A stretch of DNA of 64,000 nt from positions 1-64,000 of the forward strand of contig JABGXW010000144.1 in the NCBI GenBank assembly GCA_018675575.1. Reading direction: 5' to 3'. Each line of letters opens with the position of its first letter. The first letter of the stretch is position 1. Both the position numbers and the translations under genes were made by a program. Under the pieces are notes generated by a model, which searched no databases, was not told where the DNA came from, and saw only the letters and a program-made list of their open reading frames with translations. Origin of the DNA: Bacteriovoracaceae bacterium. GTDB taxonomy: Bacteria; Bdellovibrionota; Bacteriovoracia; Bacteriovoracales; Bacteriovoracaceae. Positions 53,071 through 61,988 of this stretch are shown here, one piece after another.

Positions 53071-54084
53071 TTATTTTTTAACTCTAAGCTTCTCAAGTAA
53101 GAAGTAACCAAGCGTAGGCCTTTTTCTGTTAATGTTCACGACTCTTCCAAATATTTTTTTCTGTCTCTTAATATATGTTAAATAAAGATGAAGTCCATTC
53201 TTCCCTTTTAAAATGAGCAATTGACATGATTCTGGCTCCTGAGAATTATGATTATCAGGATGAACGACTTCAAATTTATCATTGATTTGAATGGCAGTAT
53301 AAGAGTCACCAAAGGCATGAAATTTTAACTTCACATTATAAGGATCTATTAAAGACTTTGCGTCAATTTTTAATCTATAAGTCATTTTTAAATTTGACTT
53401 CAATCCTCTTCGGAGCCACCCTGACTTATTTCCAAGATAGAATTTTATAAGTTCTTTATTGGCCGGTTTCGTTTTTCCTTTGTAGATTTTATTTGAAGCC
53501 AAAATATTGAAGTTATTCTGAATGGGGATTAAGCTTCTGATCCTGCGACCAAGCTTATCAAAAAAATAACGAAACTCTCTCCTTTTTTTGTTTAGTATAA
53601 TCCTCTGTTCTTCTTTCTGATTTGGCTCTTGATCATAACCATAAATAACATTCTCTAAATCGGGTGCAGGTTCATCAATTCGCTCTCTTTCTTGTAACTC
53701 TTTAGGTGTCGCGATGAAAGGTTTTGCTTTTTCTTGATTTTCAGTTTTTTCGACTCTTTTATCTTTAACCCAATCTTTATTTTTTTGAGATAAATGTAGT
53801 CCAAGGTCTGCTAAGAAAATTAACATCACCTTTGACAATATATCATCAGCTTTTTTGTATTTTTCTTTTTCGCCTAATAATGAATGATATTCATTCATTT
53901 GTTTTTCAGTAAAAAGCTCTAACTTCTTTTTTGCAAGATCATACTTTAAAGCATTTTCCTGAAAAGATAGATTTCTCTCTTGTAAACTTAAAGTCGCTTC
54001 TTTTTCAAAATCACTTGGCTGCCCCAGGAAATAACCTATAAACAGGCCGATCAAGGGTAATAATATAAGAAGAAAATTTTTCAT
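53071..54084 (-). CDS. Membrane-anchored protein of unknown function
   Basis: 337 residues: one N-terminal helix (FLLILLPLIGLFIGYFLG), then a charged, probably coiled-coil stretch (about 25-110), a proline-rich linker and a basic, beta-rich C-terminal domain (about 170-335, including RRIRSLIPIQNNFNILASNK and YTAIQINDKFEVVHPDNHNS). The C-terminal domain may be a sugar- or peptidoglycan-binding fold, but I do not recognise a family. Divergent from the glycosyltransferase at 54157. Confidence 0.55.
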   Translation of the reverse strand: MKNFLLILLPLIGLFIGYFLGQPSDFEKEATLSLQERNLSFQENALKYDLAKKKLELFTEKQMNEYHSLLGEKEKYKKADDILSKVMLIFLADLGLHLSQKNKDWVKDKRVEKTENQEKAKPFIATPKELQERERIDEPAPDLENVIYGYDQEPNQKEEQRIILNKKRREFRYFFDKLGRRIRSLIPIQNNFNILASNKIYKGKTKPANKELIKFYLGNKSGWLRRGLKSNLKMTYRLKIDAKSLIDPYNVKLKFHAFGDSYTAIQINDKFEVVHPDNHNSQEPESCQLLILKGKNGLHLYLTYIKRQKKIFGRVVNINRKRPTLGYFLLEKLRVKK

Positions 54085-54156
54085 AGTATTATTTTAGAGA
54101 ATCAATACCCTAAGGTCTATCCCCATTTTGTTATTTTCATGTTAGTTTCTTCTTAT

Positions 54157-55263
54157 ATGAAAATATTAGCAATTGAACCCTATTATAAAGGCTCACACAA
54201 GGCCTGGATTGATCAATATATTGATCATTCACAACATGAAATAAAACTTCTCACTCTTCCAGGAAAATATTGGAAGTGGAGGATGCATGGTTCCTCTCTC
54301 GAGCTTTCTAAACTTTTCCTTGATCTAAAAAGTTTCACACCAGACCTCATTCTTTTTACTGACATGATGGATGTTAATTTATTTCTGTCATTAACGAGAT
54401 CAAAATCTTCTAAGATTAAAACGGCCCTTTACTTTCATGAAAATCAATTTGTTTATCCGAAATCAGACTTTGATCAAGATCAAGAACAAAACAGAGATGA
54501 TCATTATGGATTTATTAATTATACAAGTGGACTTTGCGTAGATAAGTTATTTTTTAATTCTGAGTATAATAAAAAAACTTATCTCACAGGATGTAAAAGA
54601 CTTCTATCAATGATGCCTGACTTTAATTCTTTGAAGACTATATATGACCTTGAAAAGAAATCAGAAGTCTTAAGACTAGGACTAAATCTTAAAAATATCA
54701 CTGGTAATCAAGATGATTCGAATGTTAAAACAATCCTTTGGAATCACCGTTGGGAATACGACAAAAATCCAAATGTCTTTTTTGAAGCATTATCAAAACT
54801 AAAAATAGAAAATATTCCATTTAAACTTAATCTTATTGGTCCTCGTAATAATAAAGCTCCAAAAATCTTTAAAGACTCGTTAGAGAAATATAAAGACGAA
54901 ATTATACATCACCATAAGATTGCACAACCCCATGAGTATTTAGAAATATTAGGAAAGAGCCACATTATCCCAGTGACTTCGATTCAAGATTTTTTTGGGA
55001 TTTCGGCAACTGAAGCCATTTGTGCTGGAGTCTTTCCCCTTCTTCCCAATAGACTTGCCTTTCCTGAATTAATACCAACTCAATACCATTTAGAATGTCT
55101 TTATGATAGCGACGAAGAGCTATACTCAATGCTCAAAAATTTATTACTTGGTAATAGTAAAACTTGGGCCATTCAAAAAGTCAGAAGTCATTGTATGCAA
55201 TATGATTGGAGTTCAATGGTATCGCATTATGATGAAAAGCTTTTTAAAATCTTTTCAATGTGA
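54157..55263 (+). CDS. tRNA-queuosine alpha-mannosyltransferase family (DUF3524/GT4)
   Basis: About 368 residues. The opening ILAIEPYYKGSHKAWIDQYI and LTLPGKYWKWRMHGSS is the diagnostic DUF3524 start of the QTMAN (GTDC1-like) family, which adds mannose to queuosine in tRNA-Asp. The GT-B C-terminal half has TILWNHRWEYDKNP, LNLIGPRNNKAP, and VTSIQDFFGISATEAICAG with the sugar-nucleotide Glu. The ATG at 54157 is preferred; an upstream ATG at 54139 is also in frame. Its end overlaps the convergent threonine aldolase gene by 37 bases. Confidence 0.85.
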   Translation: MKILAIEPYYKGSHKAWIDQYIDHSQHEIKLLTLPGKYWKWRMHGSSLELSKLFLDLKSFTPDLILFTDMMDVNLFLSLTRSKSSKIKTALYFHENQFVYPKSDFDQDQEQNRDDHYGFINYTSGLCVDKLFFNSEYNKKTYLTGCKRLLSMMPDFNSLKTIYDLEKKSEVLRLGLNLKNITGNQDDSNVKTILWNHRWEYDKNPNVFFEALSKLKIENIPFKLNLIGPRNNKAPKIFKDSLEKYKDEIIHHHKIAQPHEYLEILGKSHIIPVTSIQDFFGISATEAICAGVFPLLPNRLAFPELIPTQYHLECLYDSDEELYSMLKNLLLGNSKTWAIQKVRSHCMQYDWSSMVSHYDEKLFKIFSM

Positions 55264-56249
55264 TTAAGATCATTTGGACTGACATCAAGATGAGTTACAA
55301 ATCGAATAGCTTGCCCTTCGATTCCCACAGCAAGAATATTGTTTTCTTTTAAATGATTCAAAAATTGTTCAGGTTTATATTTTGATTTTAAACCAAATAT
55401 CAAAATATTAGTTTCTGGTTCAATAACTGATTCAATATAATCACACTCCAATAATAATTCGGCCATTTTCTTTGCTAAGTCATGATCATCTCTTAAGCGC
55501 TCAATATTATTTTCTAGGGCATATTGGGCGGCTGCAGCTAAAAATCCAGCCTGCCTCATCCCTCCACCAAATACTTTACGAACTCTTCTTGCTTCATAAA
55601 TTGTTTTTTGATTTCCCAAGAGAAGAGAGCCCACAGGGGCGCCTAAACCTTTTGAGAGACAAATTGAGATTGTATCAAATAAAGGACCGTATTTTTTTAA
55701 CTCTGTACGAGTTGCAATTGCAGCATTACAAAGCCTTGCTCCATCAAGATGTAGCTTCAGGTTTCTATCTCGACATAATTTATGGATTCTTTCTAATTCT
55801 CCCAAATGATAGCAAGCCCCTCCTCCGCGATTTGCCGAATTTTCTAAACAAACGAGTGAAGTTCGGGCCTTATGAATATCTACAGGATTGATGGCCTGAT
55901 CTATTTGATAGGCGGATATTCTTCCTGTGTCTCCATTTATCAATTTAACAGAGGCCCGAGCATTAAAACTTATTCCCCCAACTTCATAATTATAAACATG
56001 TGATGATTCCTCAGTAATAACTTCTGTCATAGGTGCTGCTTGAAGTTGAATTGCAATTTGATTTGTCATAGTTCCTGATGGACAAAATAATGCTGCCTCT
56101 TTTCCAAAAAAGCTTGCTGCCATTTCCTGCAACCTATTCACAGAGGGGTCTGATTCAAAGACATCATCATCAACGTCGGCTGACATCATTGCATCTAACA
56201 TTCCCTCTGAAGGCCTTGTAACTGTATCTGATCTAAGGTCTATCGCTCT
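55227..56249 (-). CDS. ltaE: Threonine aldolase, low-specificity
   Basis: About 340-residue PLP enzyme, fold-type I, cutting threonine/allo-threonine to glycine and acetaldehyde. IDLRSDTVTRPSEGMLDAMM, DDVFESDPSVNRLQEMAA, ESSHVYNYEVGG, LHLDGARLCNAAIA (PLP Asp) and SICLSKGLGAPVGS (PLP Lys) are all present. ATG 56249 is chosen after GGAGAGTAAA; the longer frame begins at 56282. Its last 37 bases overlap the end of the mannosyltransferase gene on the other strand. Confidence 0.93.
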   Translation of the reverse strand, partial: RAIDLRSDTVTRPSEGMLDAMMSADVDDDVFESDPSVNRLQEMAASFFGKEAALFCPSGTMTNQIAIQLQAAPMTEVITEESSHVYNYEVGGISFNARASVKLINGDTGRISAYQIDQAINPVDIHKARTSLVCLENSANRGGGACYHLGELERIHKLCRDRNLKLHLDGARLCNAAIATRTELKKYGPLFDTISICLSKGLGAPVGSLLLGNQKTIYEARRVRKVFGGGMRQAGFLAAAAQYALENNIERLRDDHDLAKKMAELLLECDYIESVIEPETNILIFGLKSKYKPEQFLNHLKENNILAVGIEGQAIRFVTHLDVSPNDLNHIEKILKSFSS

Positions 56250-56434
56250 CATTTTACTCTCCGTAGTCAATGCATCGCTCACTTTCTAGTGATTTTTTAT
56301 GGAGTTATAAAAACAGATAGATAACAATATTGAAAGACATTCTTGACGTTTTACACAAATCTACAAAAGAAATATTAAGGTGAACAGGAAGGGAGACAAC
56401 CTGGTCCACATGATTTCAAACATATTTCTTTATG

Positions 56435-57448
56435 TTAAAGTGGAATAAGTCTAACCTCATCTGTTTTTATTCTTAGCTTTAATACTTGTCCTGTCTCTAT
56501 CGTGACTGAATTTGAAAATTGAGCAAGCAGGAAGCGAGTTTTTGTCTTGAGAACGACATCTTTAAAACCTAATCTTTTGCGAGATTCTATCACTTTCGCC
56601 TCAAAGCCATTTTCATCAATTTCCAGCTCATGGGGATAAATTAATAAGTTTGCCCTTGTAGTAGAATCATTAATTGCAAAATGAAATCGACTAACCGAGA
56701 GCACTCCCCATTCAGATTTAATCTTAATACACTTTGGAGCAAAAGATATAATTTCACATGCTATTAAATTAGAATTTTGAATAAGCTTTGCGACATGGGC
56801 ATCCCTAGGAAAGTCGTAGATTTGTTTTGGGCTATCTATCTGGCGAATTTGCCCAACATCGAGAATAGCAACACGGTCAGAGAAATCCATAATATCAACG
56901 AAATTATGCGAAACAAAAAGACAGGCTATATTTTCGACTGTGCAAGCTTCTCTTAGTTCTTGTTTAATTTCATTTTTCAAAATGAGATCTAAGCTTGAAA
57001 AAGGTTCATCTAAGAGTAATACGGCAGGCTTAGGGGCAAGTGATCTCGCCAATAAAACCCTTTTTTGTTCACCTAAAGAAAGGGTATTTATGGGTTGCTT
57101 CTCTTTATAAAAAAGAGAAAAGAAATCAACCATCTCTCTTTTTCTTTGGACTTGCTGTTGATCGCTAAGATGAAGTATTTTTTCACCTATAATTTCTGAT
57201 GAGGTTTTTGATACATCGACGTCAGATAAAGATGCAACGAGCTCAACTCCACCAATTAAAGATATTTCTCCAGAGTCTGGTTCAATCTCTCCTGCAATAA
57301 TTTTAAGTAATGTGGACTTTCCTGTCCCCGAAGGACCAAATATGGAAAGAATTTTTCCTTTATCCAAAGAAAAATTTAATTCCTTAAAAGCGGGAATAGC
57401 TCTTTTATCAAACGATTTTGATAATTTTATGACATCTAAAACTTGCAT
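56435..57448 (-). CDS. ABC transporter ATP-binding subunit (CysA/PotA/ModC type), orphan
   Basis: 337 residues. Nucleotide-binding domain with Walker A GPSGTGKSTLLK, signature LSLGEQKRVLLARSLAPKP, Walker B AVLLLDEPFSSLD and the H-loop VSHNF. A short C-terminal TOBE-like region follows (about 235-335), as in sulfate, spermidine, molybdate or iron importers. No permease or binding-protein gene lies near, so the substrate is unknown. Single gene on the minus strand. Confidence 0.85.
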   Translation of the reverse strand: MQVLDVIKLSKSFDKRAIPAFKELNFSLDKGKILSIFGPSGTGKSTLLKIIAGEIEPDSGEISLIGGVELVASLSDVDVSKTSSEIIGEKILHLSDQQQVQRKREMVDFFSLFYKEKQPINTLSLGEQKRVLLARSLAPKPAVLLLDEPFSSLDLILKNEIKQELREACTVENIACLFVSHNFVDIMDFSDRVAILDVGQIRQIDSPKQIYDFPRDAHVAKLIQNSNLIACEIISFAPKCIKIKSEWGVLSVSRFHFAINDSTTRANLLIYPHELEIDENGFEAKVIESRKRLGFKDVVLKTKTRFLLAQFSNSVTIETGQVLKLRIKTDEVRLIPL

Positions 57449-57604
57449 TAAATATTATTAACATAGGATCGATAGACTTGCCCTCCAAATCTTTCTAGTT
57501 AAACAGATTAATCTTTAACCAAAGCTTCACATCGGCAACACTTGCATAGATAAGGTGCTAAAGGCCAAAATCTATATTATTAATTCATATGCTTAACAGT
57601 TTAA

Positions 57605-57682
57605 ATGAGGTCTATTTATGAACTGGAGCAATTTTACACCCGTGAAATAAGTCAAAATGAACCATCAAGACTTGTCATGTAG
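57605..57682 (+). CDS. Possible 25-codon ORF before the small membrane gene
   Basis: ATG at 57605 reads MRSIYELEQFYTREISQNEP and ends SRLVM, 24 bases before the next gene. No ribosome site of note precedes it and nothing is recognised in it; another frame inside it (MNWSNFTPVK at 57618) has GAGG upstream. Listed as a weak candidate only. Confidence 0.2.
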   Translation: MRSIYELEQFYTREISQNEPSRLVM

Positions 57683-57706
57683 TCAAAGGTCTTTTATTTT
57701 ACTTTG

Positions 57707-57970
57707 ATGGATTTTAAACAAACTGCTGGCACTATGGTGCTTATTCTCATTTTTCTTTTTGTACTCACACCCTATTTTACAAGGAGAGAAAGAAAACTTT
57801 CAAGGCTAGAAGCACTCTACTATGAAGGTCTAATAAACTACCAAAATGGAAATATTTCAAAAGAAATCTTAGTTCAATTGGCCCAAGATTTATCTACCGT
57901 AAGAGGCCTAAACCATGATTCATCGCTGTCAATGGTCGAAAATGACCTTGACGCAATTGCTAAGCGATAA
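57707..57970 (+). CDS. Small single-helix membrane protein
   Basis: 87 residues: helix TMVLILIFLFVLTPYF near 8-23, then a charged cytoplasmic or periplasmic tail with RKLSRLEALYYEGLINYQNG and LAQDLSTVRGLNHDSSLSMV. The tail looks helical. No family recognised. ATG 57707 is preferred to the TTG just before it. Lies in a gap-rich stretch upstream of the histone gene. Confidence 0.55.
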   Translation: MDFKQTAGTMVLILIFLFVLTPYFTRRERKLSRLEALYYEGLINYQNGNISKEILVQLAQDLSTVRGLNHDSSLSMVENDLDAIAKR

Positions 57971-58236
57971 AATAAAAGCAGTGCATAATATCTTTTTATA
58001 ATTATCTCTTTTCGTGAAATCCACGAAACCTGGCATTGCTATTATAGTGAAATTATTACGAATATAATCCTCTTGGGCATCGCTAAAATCTTCTTAATTA
58101 AAATTTTTACGCCCAACAAAAGATGCAGGGCTAAATATATTTTTTCTCTAAAACATTAATAATGTTTGAAAGATTGGGGATTCTCAATAGAATAGATATT
58201 CTAAAACAGACCAAACACATCGAATGGAGAATGATT

Positions 58237-58422
58237 ATGTCTAAAGAAAAAGAAATGTTACTTGTAGGATCTAAAACCAAAGAAGCTTTAAAAGATTCTG
58301 GATTAAACGTAGCTGGAGATGCATTAGACGAGCTAAACAAAAGAGTTCACAATCTAATCATGGATGCTCAAACAAGATGTACAGCTAACGGTAGAAAAAC
58401 TGTACGTGGTACTGATTTCTAA
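58237..58422 (+). CDS. Bacterial histone (Bdellovibrio HBb-like)
   Basis: 61 residues, the length of the stand-alone bacterial histone described in Bdellovibrio. A short tail MSKEKEMLLVGSKTKEALKD is followed by LNVAGDALDELNKRVHNLIM, the long central helix, and CTANGRKTVRGTDF, the N-x-R-x-T-V-x-x-x-D motif that starts the third helix of the histone fold. Histones of this type form dimers and bind or bend DNA; in bacteria with it, it is a major nucleoid protein. The start is ATG 58237, seven bases after GGAGA, not the 86-codon frame. A strong terminator follows, so the gene is a unit of its own. Confidence 0.8.
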   Translation: MSKEKEMLLVGSKTKEALKDSGLNVAGDALDELNKRVHNLIMDAQTRCTANGRKTVRGTDF

Positions 58423-58445
58423 GAAATCTTTACCGAGATAAATAA

Positions 58446-58470
58446 GGTGGTCTATTGACCACCCTGTTTA
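58446..58470 (+). terminator. Intrinsic terminator after the histone gene
   Basis: GGTGGTC-TATT-GACCACC is a perfect seven-base stem with a four-base loop, then CTGTTTATT. It lies 24 bases past the histone stop. Confidence 0.75.
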
Positions 58471-58495
58471 TTCCCCTCCTTAAAACCAAAAATTT

Positions 58496-58804
58496 ATGAC
58501 CGAAGAATTACCAACCCAAGAAAACCTCACAAAAGAAATTGACACTACCTCCTGGTCCGAACTCGCTGTCCATGAGGAAAGATCCGCCTTGCTTATGGTA
58601 GACTCTTCTTTAAACTTAGCTGAAGTGGCCCTTAAGGTAGCTTTAGACGATGTTGAGTCCATTAAGGGTTGGATCTCACACAACTTAATTTCAAGGCCCA
58701 CTAAAGACCAATTAGCTGACTTCCAGGCAAGCCCTACACATAAGAAATTTTCTTTTCTAATTGTACAACCCTATGTTCTGACCCAAATCAAAAAAGACGC
58801 GTAG
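58496..58804 (+). CDS. DUF2288 family protein
   Basis: 102 residues matching DUF2288: an N-terminal TSWSELAVHEERSALLMV, a central SSLNLAEVALKVALDD, and the conserved end FSFLIVQPYVLTQ. Family members are small cytosolic proteins of unknown function. Preceded by the histone terminator, so it has its own promoter, and followed by a 155-base gap. Confidence 0.7.
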   Translation: MTEELPTQENLTKEIDTTSWSELAVHEERSALLMVDSSLNLAEVALKVALDDVESIKGWISHNLISRPTKDQLADFQASPTHKKFSFLIVQPYVLTQIKKDA

Positions 58805-58971
58805 CGGCTTTAGGTTTTAAGTAAAATTAATCTTTAAGGTTTTGAAAAATTTACATTCTTTTATAAAACTCAAACACTTACAGGTTTGCGTTAATTTTAC
58901 AAAGTGGTTTGTCAATGAGACATAACATAACTGAGATTCTTACATAGCCTAACACGTAAATGGGGACACAA

Positions 58972-60273
58972 ATGAAACACTTAATTGCTATGATGATATT
59001 ATTATTAATGCAATCAGCATACGGACAAAATCTTAAGTTTGATTCTGCGCACACCCTTGCTCTCGATGGTTATATTACTGATGGAGTGATTCTTTCTAGA
59101 ACAAATTACGATTACAACCTAAAACGAGAAATTAAAGAGCAACTTATGTACGTCATAGGCCAGATGAATGGACTCGACGGGGGTTCTCCTGACATGAATC
59201 GATTAGAGATTTCAGTTAATAAAAAAGAAAGATTAGAAAGTGGACTTTATAAAGTAACCTATGCAGCTAAATTATTTTTAGCATGGCCAAACGATGTGAA
59301 CTTTCCAGAAACTTATGAACTGATTCTTCCTCAAGGCGGTGACTACAATTCTTTAAATAGATTCTTTAAAGCGTTTGGTTCAGATGAAAACTCCGGTTCA
59401 AAATGTTTAGACGGTCATGCTCACGATGTGACCCAAGAAATCTTCTGGTATTATTACAGGCCGAATCAAAACTACTGCACCGCTCGTCTTAAATCGACCA
59501 AGAACAAGTCTCTTGTCAGATTTCAAAATATTCAACTTGCTGTTTCTGACCAGAATACAAAAGGAAAATCTCCTGAATACGGAAAGATTTGGGAAGACGA
59601 AAAACTTGTAGCTACATTAATTTTTGGGAAGGGAACTGAAGGGGCCATAACAGAATATGATGCAGGAGTCAGTGCTTACAAGCAAACAATCAATGCATTA
59701 ATTGGCCAATATGGAAAGCCATTAACTTCTACGGTTCCTTTTGGATATAGATTTAATTACGGATTGAAAAACCCTACTATCAACATGACCTTTAAAACAA
59801 AATCAGGTTTACTTGATATTTCTCTTTACCTCATTGAAGGAATTAGATCGGCCACTTCAAATTTTAGGAATTCATATAACGAAAGAACATTAGTTTCTGA
59901 TTATGTATCTTACTCAGGTCATTCTGGTCTCGGTGCAAATATTAGAGCACTTGCTAACATGGGTGAATTTCAAGCAGGGCAATATAAAGTCTTTCTAATA
60001 AATGGTTGTGACACATTTGCTTATGTTGATGATGCTTTAAGAAATGCTCATCAATCAGTTAATCCTGAATATGGAAAAGATAAATTTGTTGATGTGATTA
60101 CAAATGCCATGCCTTCTTACTTTCATATGAATTATAGATCTAACATGGCAATCATTAATGGAATGGTTGGACGGTCAAAGACTTATAAGCAAATTCTAAG
60201 AGGATTTGATAAGAAGCAAAGAGCTGTTGTGACTGGTGAGCAAGATAATAATTGGCCAAAAAGTTTTTACTAA
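58972..60273 (+). CDS. Exported protein of unknown function
   Basis: About 433 residues with a signal peptide (MKHLIAMMILLLMQSAYG). The mature protein is mixed alpha-beta; text such as LFLAWPNDVNFPETYELILP, CLDGHAHDVTQEIFWYYYRP and DYVSYSGHSGLGANIRALAN suggests a hydrolase-like or caspase-like fold, with a His in SGHSGLG and a Cys in LINGCDTFAY forming a plausible His-Cys pair of a C14/C13-type peptidase fold. This is a suggestion from spacing only. ATG 58972 after GGGGACACA. No other family recognised. Followed by a terminator shared with the convergent gene. Confidence 0.6.
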   Translation: MKHLIAMMILLLMQSAYGQNLKFDSAHTLALDGYITDGVILSRTNYDYNLKREIKEQLMYVIGQMNGLDGGSPDMNRLEISVNKKERLESGLYKVTYAAKLFLAWPNDVNFPETYELILPQGGDYNSLNRFFKAFGSDENSGSKCLDGHAHDVTQEIFWYYYRPNQNYCTARLKSTKNKSLVRFQNIQLAVSDQNTKGKSPEYGKIWEDEKLVATLIFGKGTEGAITEYDAGVSAYKQTINALIGQYGKPLTSTVPFGYRFNYGLKNPTINMTFKTKSGLLDISLYLIEGIRSATSNFRNSYNERTLVSDYVSYSGHSGLGANIRALANMGEFQAGQYKVFLINGCDTFAYVDDALRNAHQSVNPEYGKDKFVDVITNAMPSYFHMNYRSNMAIINGMVGRSKTYKQILRGFDKKQRAVVTGEQDNNWPKSFY

Positions 60274-60296
60274 ATATTTTTAAAAAATAAATACAT

Positions 60297-60320
60297 AAAG
60301 GCTTTGAACGGAGCCTTTAT
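60297..60320. terminator. Bidirectional intrinsic terminator
   Basis: AAAGGCT and AGCCTTT flank a seven-base loop between the convergent exported-protein and hexapeptide genes; T runs lie on both strands, so it can serve both. Confidence 0.7.
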
Positions 60321-60850
60321 TATTTGAGAAGTTCTAAACCTCCATCAGCTAGGAATTCATTTTTACAGATTACATAACCCTTATAATGATCCCCATATTT
60401 CTTTTTCTCTTCTTCTGAAAGCTCACGTTTAATCTTAGCCGGATTTCCAATAATAAAGGATCCTTCAGGATAAATCTTACCTGGGGGCACCACAGAGCCT
60501 GCTGCAACTATAGAGTTTTTTCCAATCACAGCACCATCTAAGATAATGGCACCCATTCCAATCAGACAAGAATCTTCAACAGTACAGGCATGTAATGTTA
60601 CTTGATGACCTATAGTGACATTTTTTCCAATAATTAAAGGAATATTTTCCACAACATGAAGCATAGAGAGGTCTTGTATATTCGTATTTTCACCGATGAC
60701 AATTTTGTGAATATCACCCCGGAGGACACAATTAAACCAGACATTAACATTATCACCTAACTGAACATCCCCAATGATATCTGCAGAATCAGCGATAAAA
60801 CAATCTTGTCCTACTTTAGGTGTGAGATTGTTAAATTTATAAAGAGACAA
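60320..60850 (-). CDS. Gamma-carbonic-anhydrase-like hexapeptide protein (YrdA-type)
   Basis: 176-residue left-handed beta helix: repeated I/V-G-x-x-x-x-I hexapeptides run from DSADIIGDVQLGDNVNVWFN to GAVIGKNSIVAAGSVVPPG. The metal His set of gamma-class enzymes (LHVVENI, GHQVTLHACTV) is visible. The C-terminal helix is short. Role: carbonic anhydrase or an acetyl/succinyl-binding relative. TTG start directly after the cytochrome stop, GGAATAAG upstream. Confidence 0.85.
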   Translation of the reverse strand: MSLYKFNNLTPKVGQDCFIADSADIIGDVQLGDNVNVWFNCVLRGDIHKIVIGENTNIQDLSMLHVVENIPLIIGKNVTIGHQVTLHACTVEDSCLIGMGAIILDGAVIGKNSIVAAGSVVPPGKIYPEGSFIIGNPAKIKRELSEEEKKKYGDHYKGYVICKNEFLADGGLELLK

Positions 60851-61348
60851 TTACTTATTCCAAGTTTTTGGAAGTTTTGAAACATAAGAAGCGAGATCGT
60901 TAAAGTCTTCGCTAGATAATTTACTGATATAGGGATTCATTTTTTTGTTCACACGAATACCAGCTTTCATATTATTTAATTGATTCGTGAGATACCAATC
61001 ATGCTGTCCACCGATGGCAGGAGCGTTTTGAGATTTTTTACCCTCTCCTCTTTTCCCGTGACAAACAACACATTTCTTATAGAGGGCATGTCCTCTTTCC
61101 AGCTCTGGAGTTGATAAGACCACAAGAGGAGCTTCAACTTTTACTTCTTTTTCTTTATGCACGGGGTGTAGAACCTCTTGTCTAGCAAGGGCCAGATCTT
61201 CGGATTCTTTGACACGTATCTTATATCTTGTTTCTGCTTGCTTTAGATTAAATTTTTTATTTGTTACGGGAATATCTTTGTAAGATTTCAACGAATTGAT
61301 GATTCCAATTCCAACTAACAGTAAAATAAAAAATATAAGACGGCTCAT
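60851..61348 (-). CDS. Membrane-anchored monoheme cytochrome c
   Basis: 165 residues: N-terminal helix (LIFFILLLVGIGIINSL), a charged linker of about 60 residues and a class I cytochrome domain with ALYKCVVCHGKRGEGKKSQN (heme CxxCH) and the axial Met in KKMNPYIS. The C-terminal helix FNDLASYVSKLP is typical. It carries electrons on the periplasmic face; the partner is unknown. GGAG before the ATG. Its stop abuts the hexapeptide gene start. Confidence 0.88.
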   Translation of the reverse strand: MSRLIFFILLLVGIGIINSLKSYKDIPVTNKKFNLKQAETRYKIRVKESEDLALARQEVLHPVHKEKEVKVEAPLVVLSTPELERGHALYKKCVVCHGKRGEGKKSQNAPAIGGQHDWYLTNQLNNMKAGIRVNKKMNPYISKLSSEDFNDLASYVSKLPKTWNK

Positions 61349-61435
61349 TAGGACTCCGCGTAGAGTTAAATCATTTTAGTAACTTGCAGATTATAAGTGA
61401 AAGAAAAGAACTTGGCAACGAACTTTACTACACCA

Positions 61436-61978
61436 TTAAATCACAGAACTATAATCATCAAGGAGCTCTTGAACAGTTTTTACTTCTCTTACAAAATCTA
61501 AATGTTCTTTCTTTAAGAAACCATTTTCACAAATAGACCTAAAATGGGCCATAAGATGGTCGTAGAAACCGTCTTGATTTAAAACATAAATTGGCTTGGT
61601 GTGAAATTTCAATTGGGCCCATGTCACAATTTCACAAAGCTCATCTAAAGTTCCCATTCCCCCAGGCAACGCGACAAAACCATTTGAAAGTTGGTACATT
61701 TTTTCTTTTCGAGTATGCATTGAGTCAACAATATGTAGATGAGTCAAGTTTTTATGAGACACTTCAAGGTCTACTATTGCTTGAGGGATAACTCCAATGA
61801 CTTCTCCAGCCGACCTTAAAACCCCATCAGCGACAGCGCCCATTACTCCAATCGAAGCTCCTCCATACACGAGACCAATATTTTTATTACTCATTTCTTG
61901 GCCAAGATTCAGTGCGACTTCGGTGAATTTATCTTTTTTACCACTGGCCGAGCCACAAAATACACAAAGATAATTCAC
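61436..61978 (-). CDS. LOG-family (TIGR00730) nucleotide phosphoribohydrolase
   Basis: 180 residues. VFCGSASGKKD at the start, GLVYGGASIGVMGAVADG, MHTRKEKMYQLSNGFVALPG and GGMGTLDELCEIVTWAQL contain the P-G-G-x-G-T-x-x-E signature. Members release the base from cytokinin riboside monophosphate or cut purine nucleotides in bacteria. GTG start after AAGGAACTTGTT. Eleven bases after the tlyA-like gene; part of a row of minus-strand genes. Confidence 0.88.
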   Translation of the reverse strand: MNYLCVFCGSASGKKDKFTEVALNLGQEMSNKNIGLVYGGASIGVMGAVADGVLRSAGEVIGVIPQAIVDLEVSHKNLTHLHIVDSMHTRKEKMYQLSNGFVALPGGMGTLDELCEIVTWAQLKFHTKPIYVLNQDGFYDHLMAHFRSICENGFLKKEHLDFVREVKTVQELLDDYSSVI

Positions 61979-61988
61979 AACAAGTTCC

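Noticed and set aside
58162-58236. Longer 86-codon version of the histone gene
   Set aside because: The extra 25 codons lack a ribosome site; the ATG at 58237 has GGAGA at ideal distance and gives the known 61-residue length.
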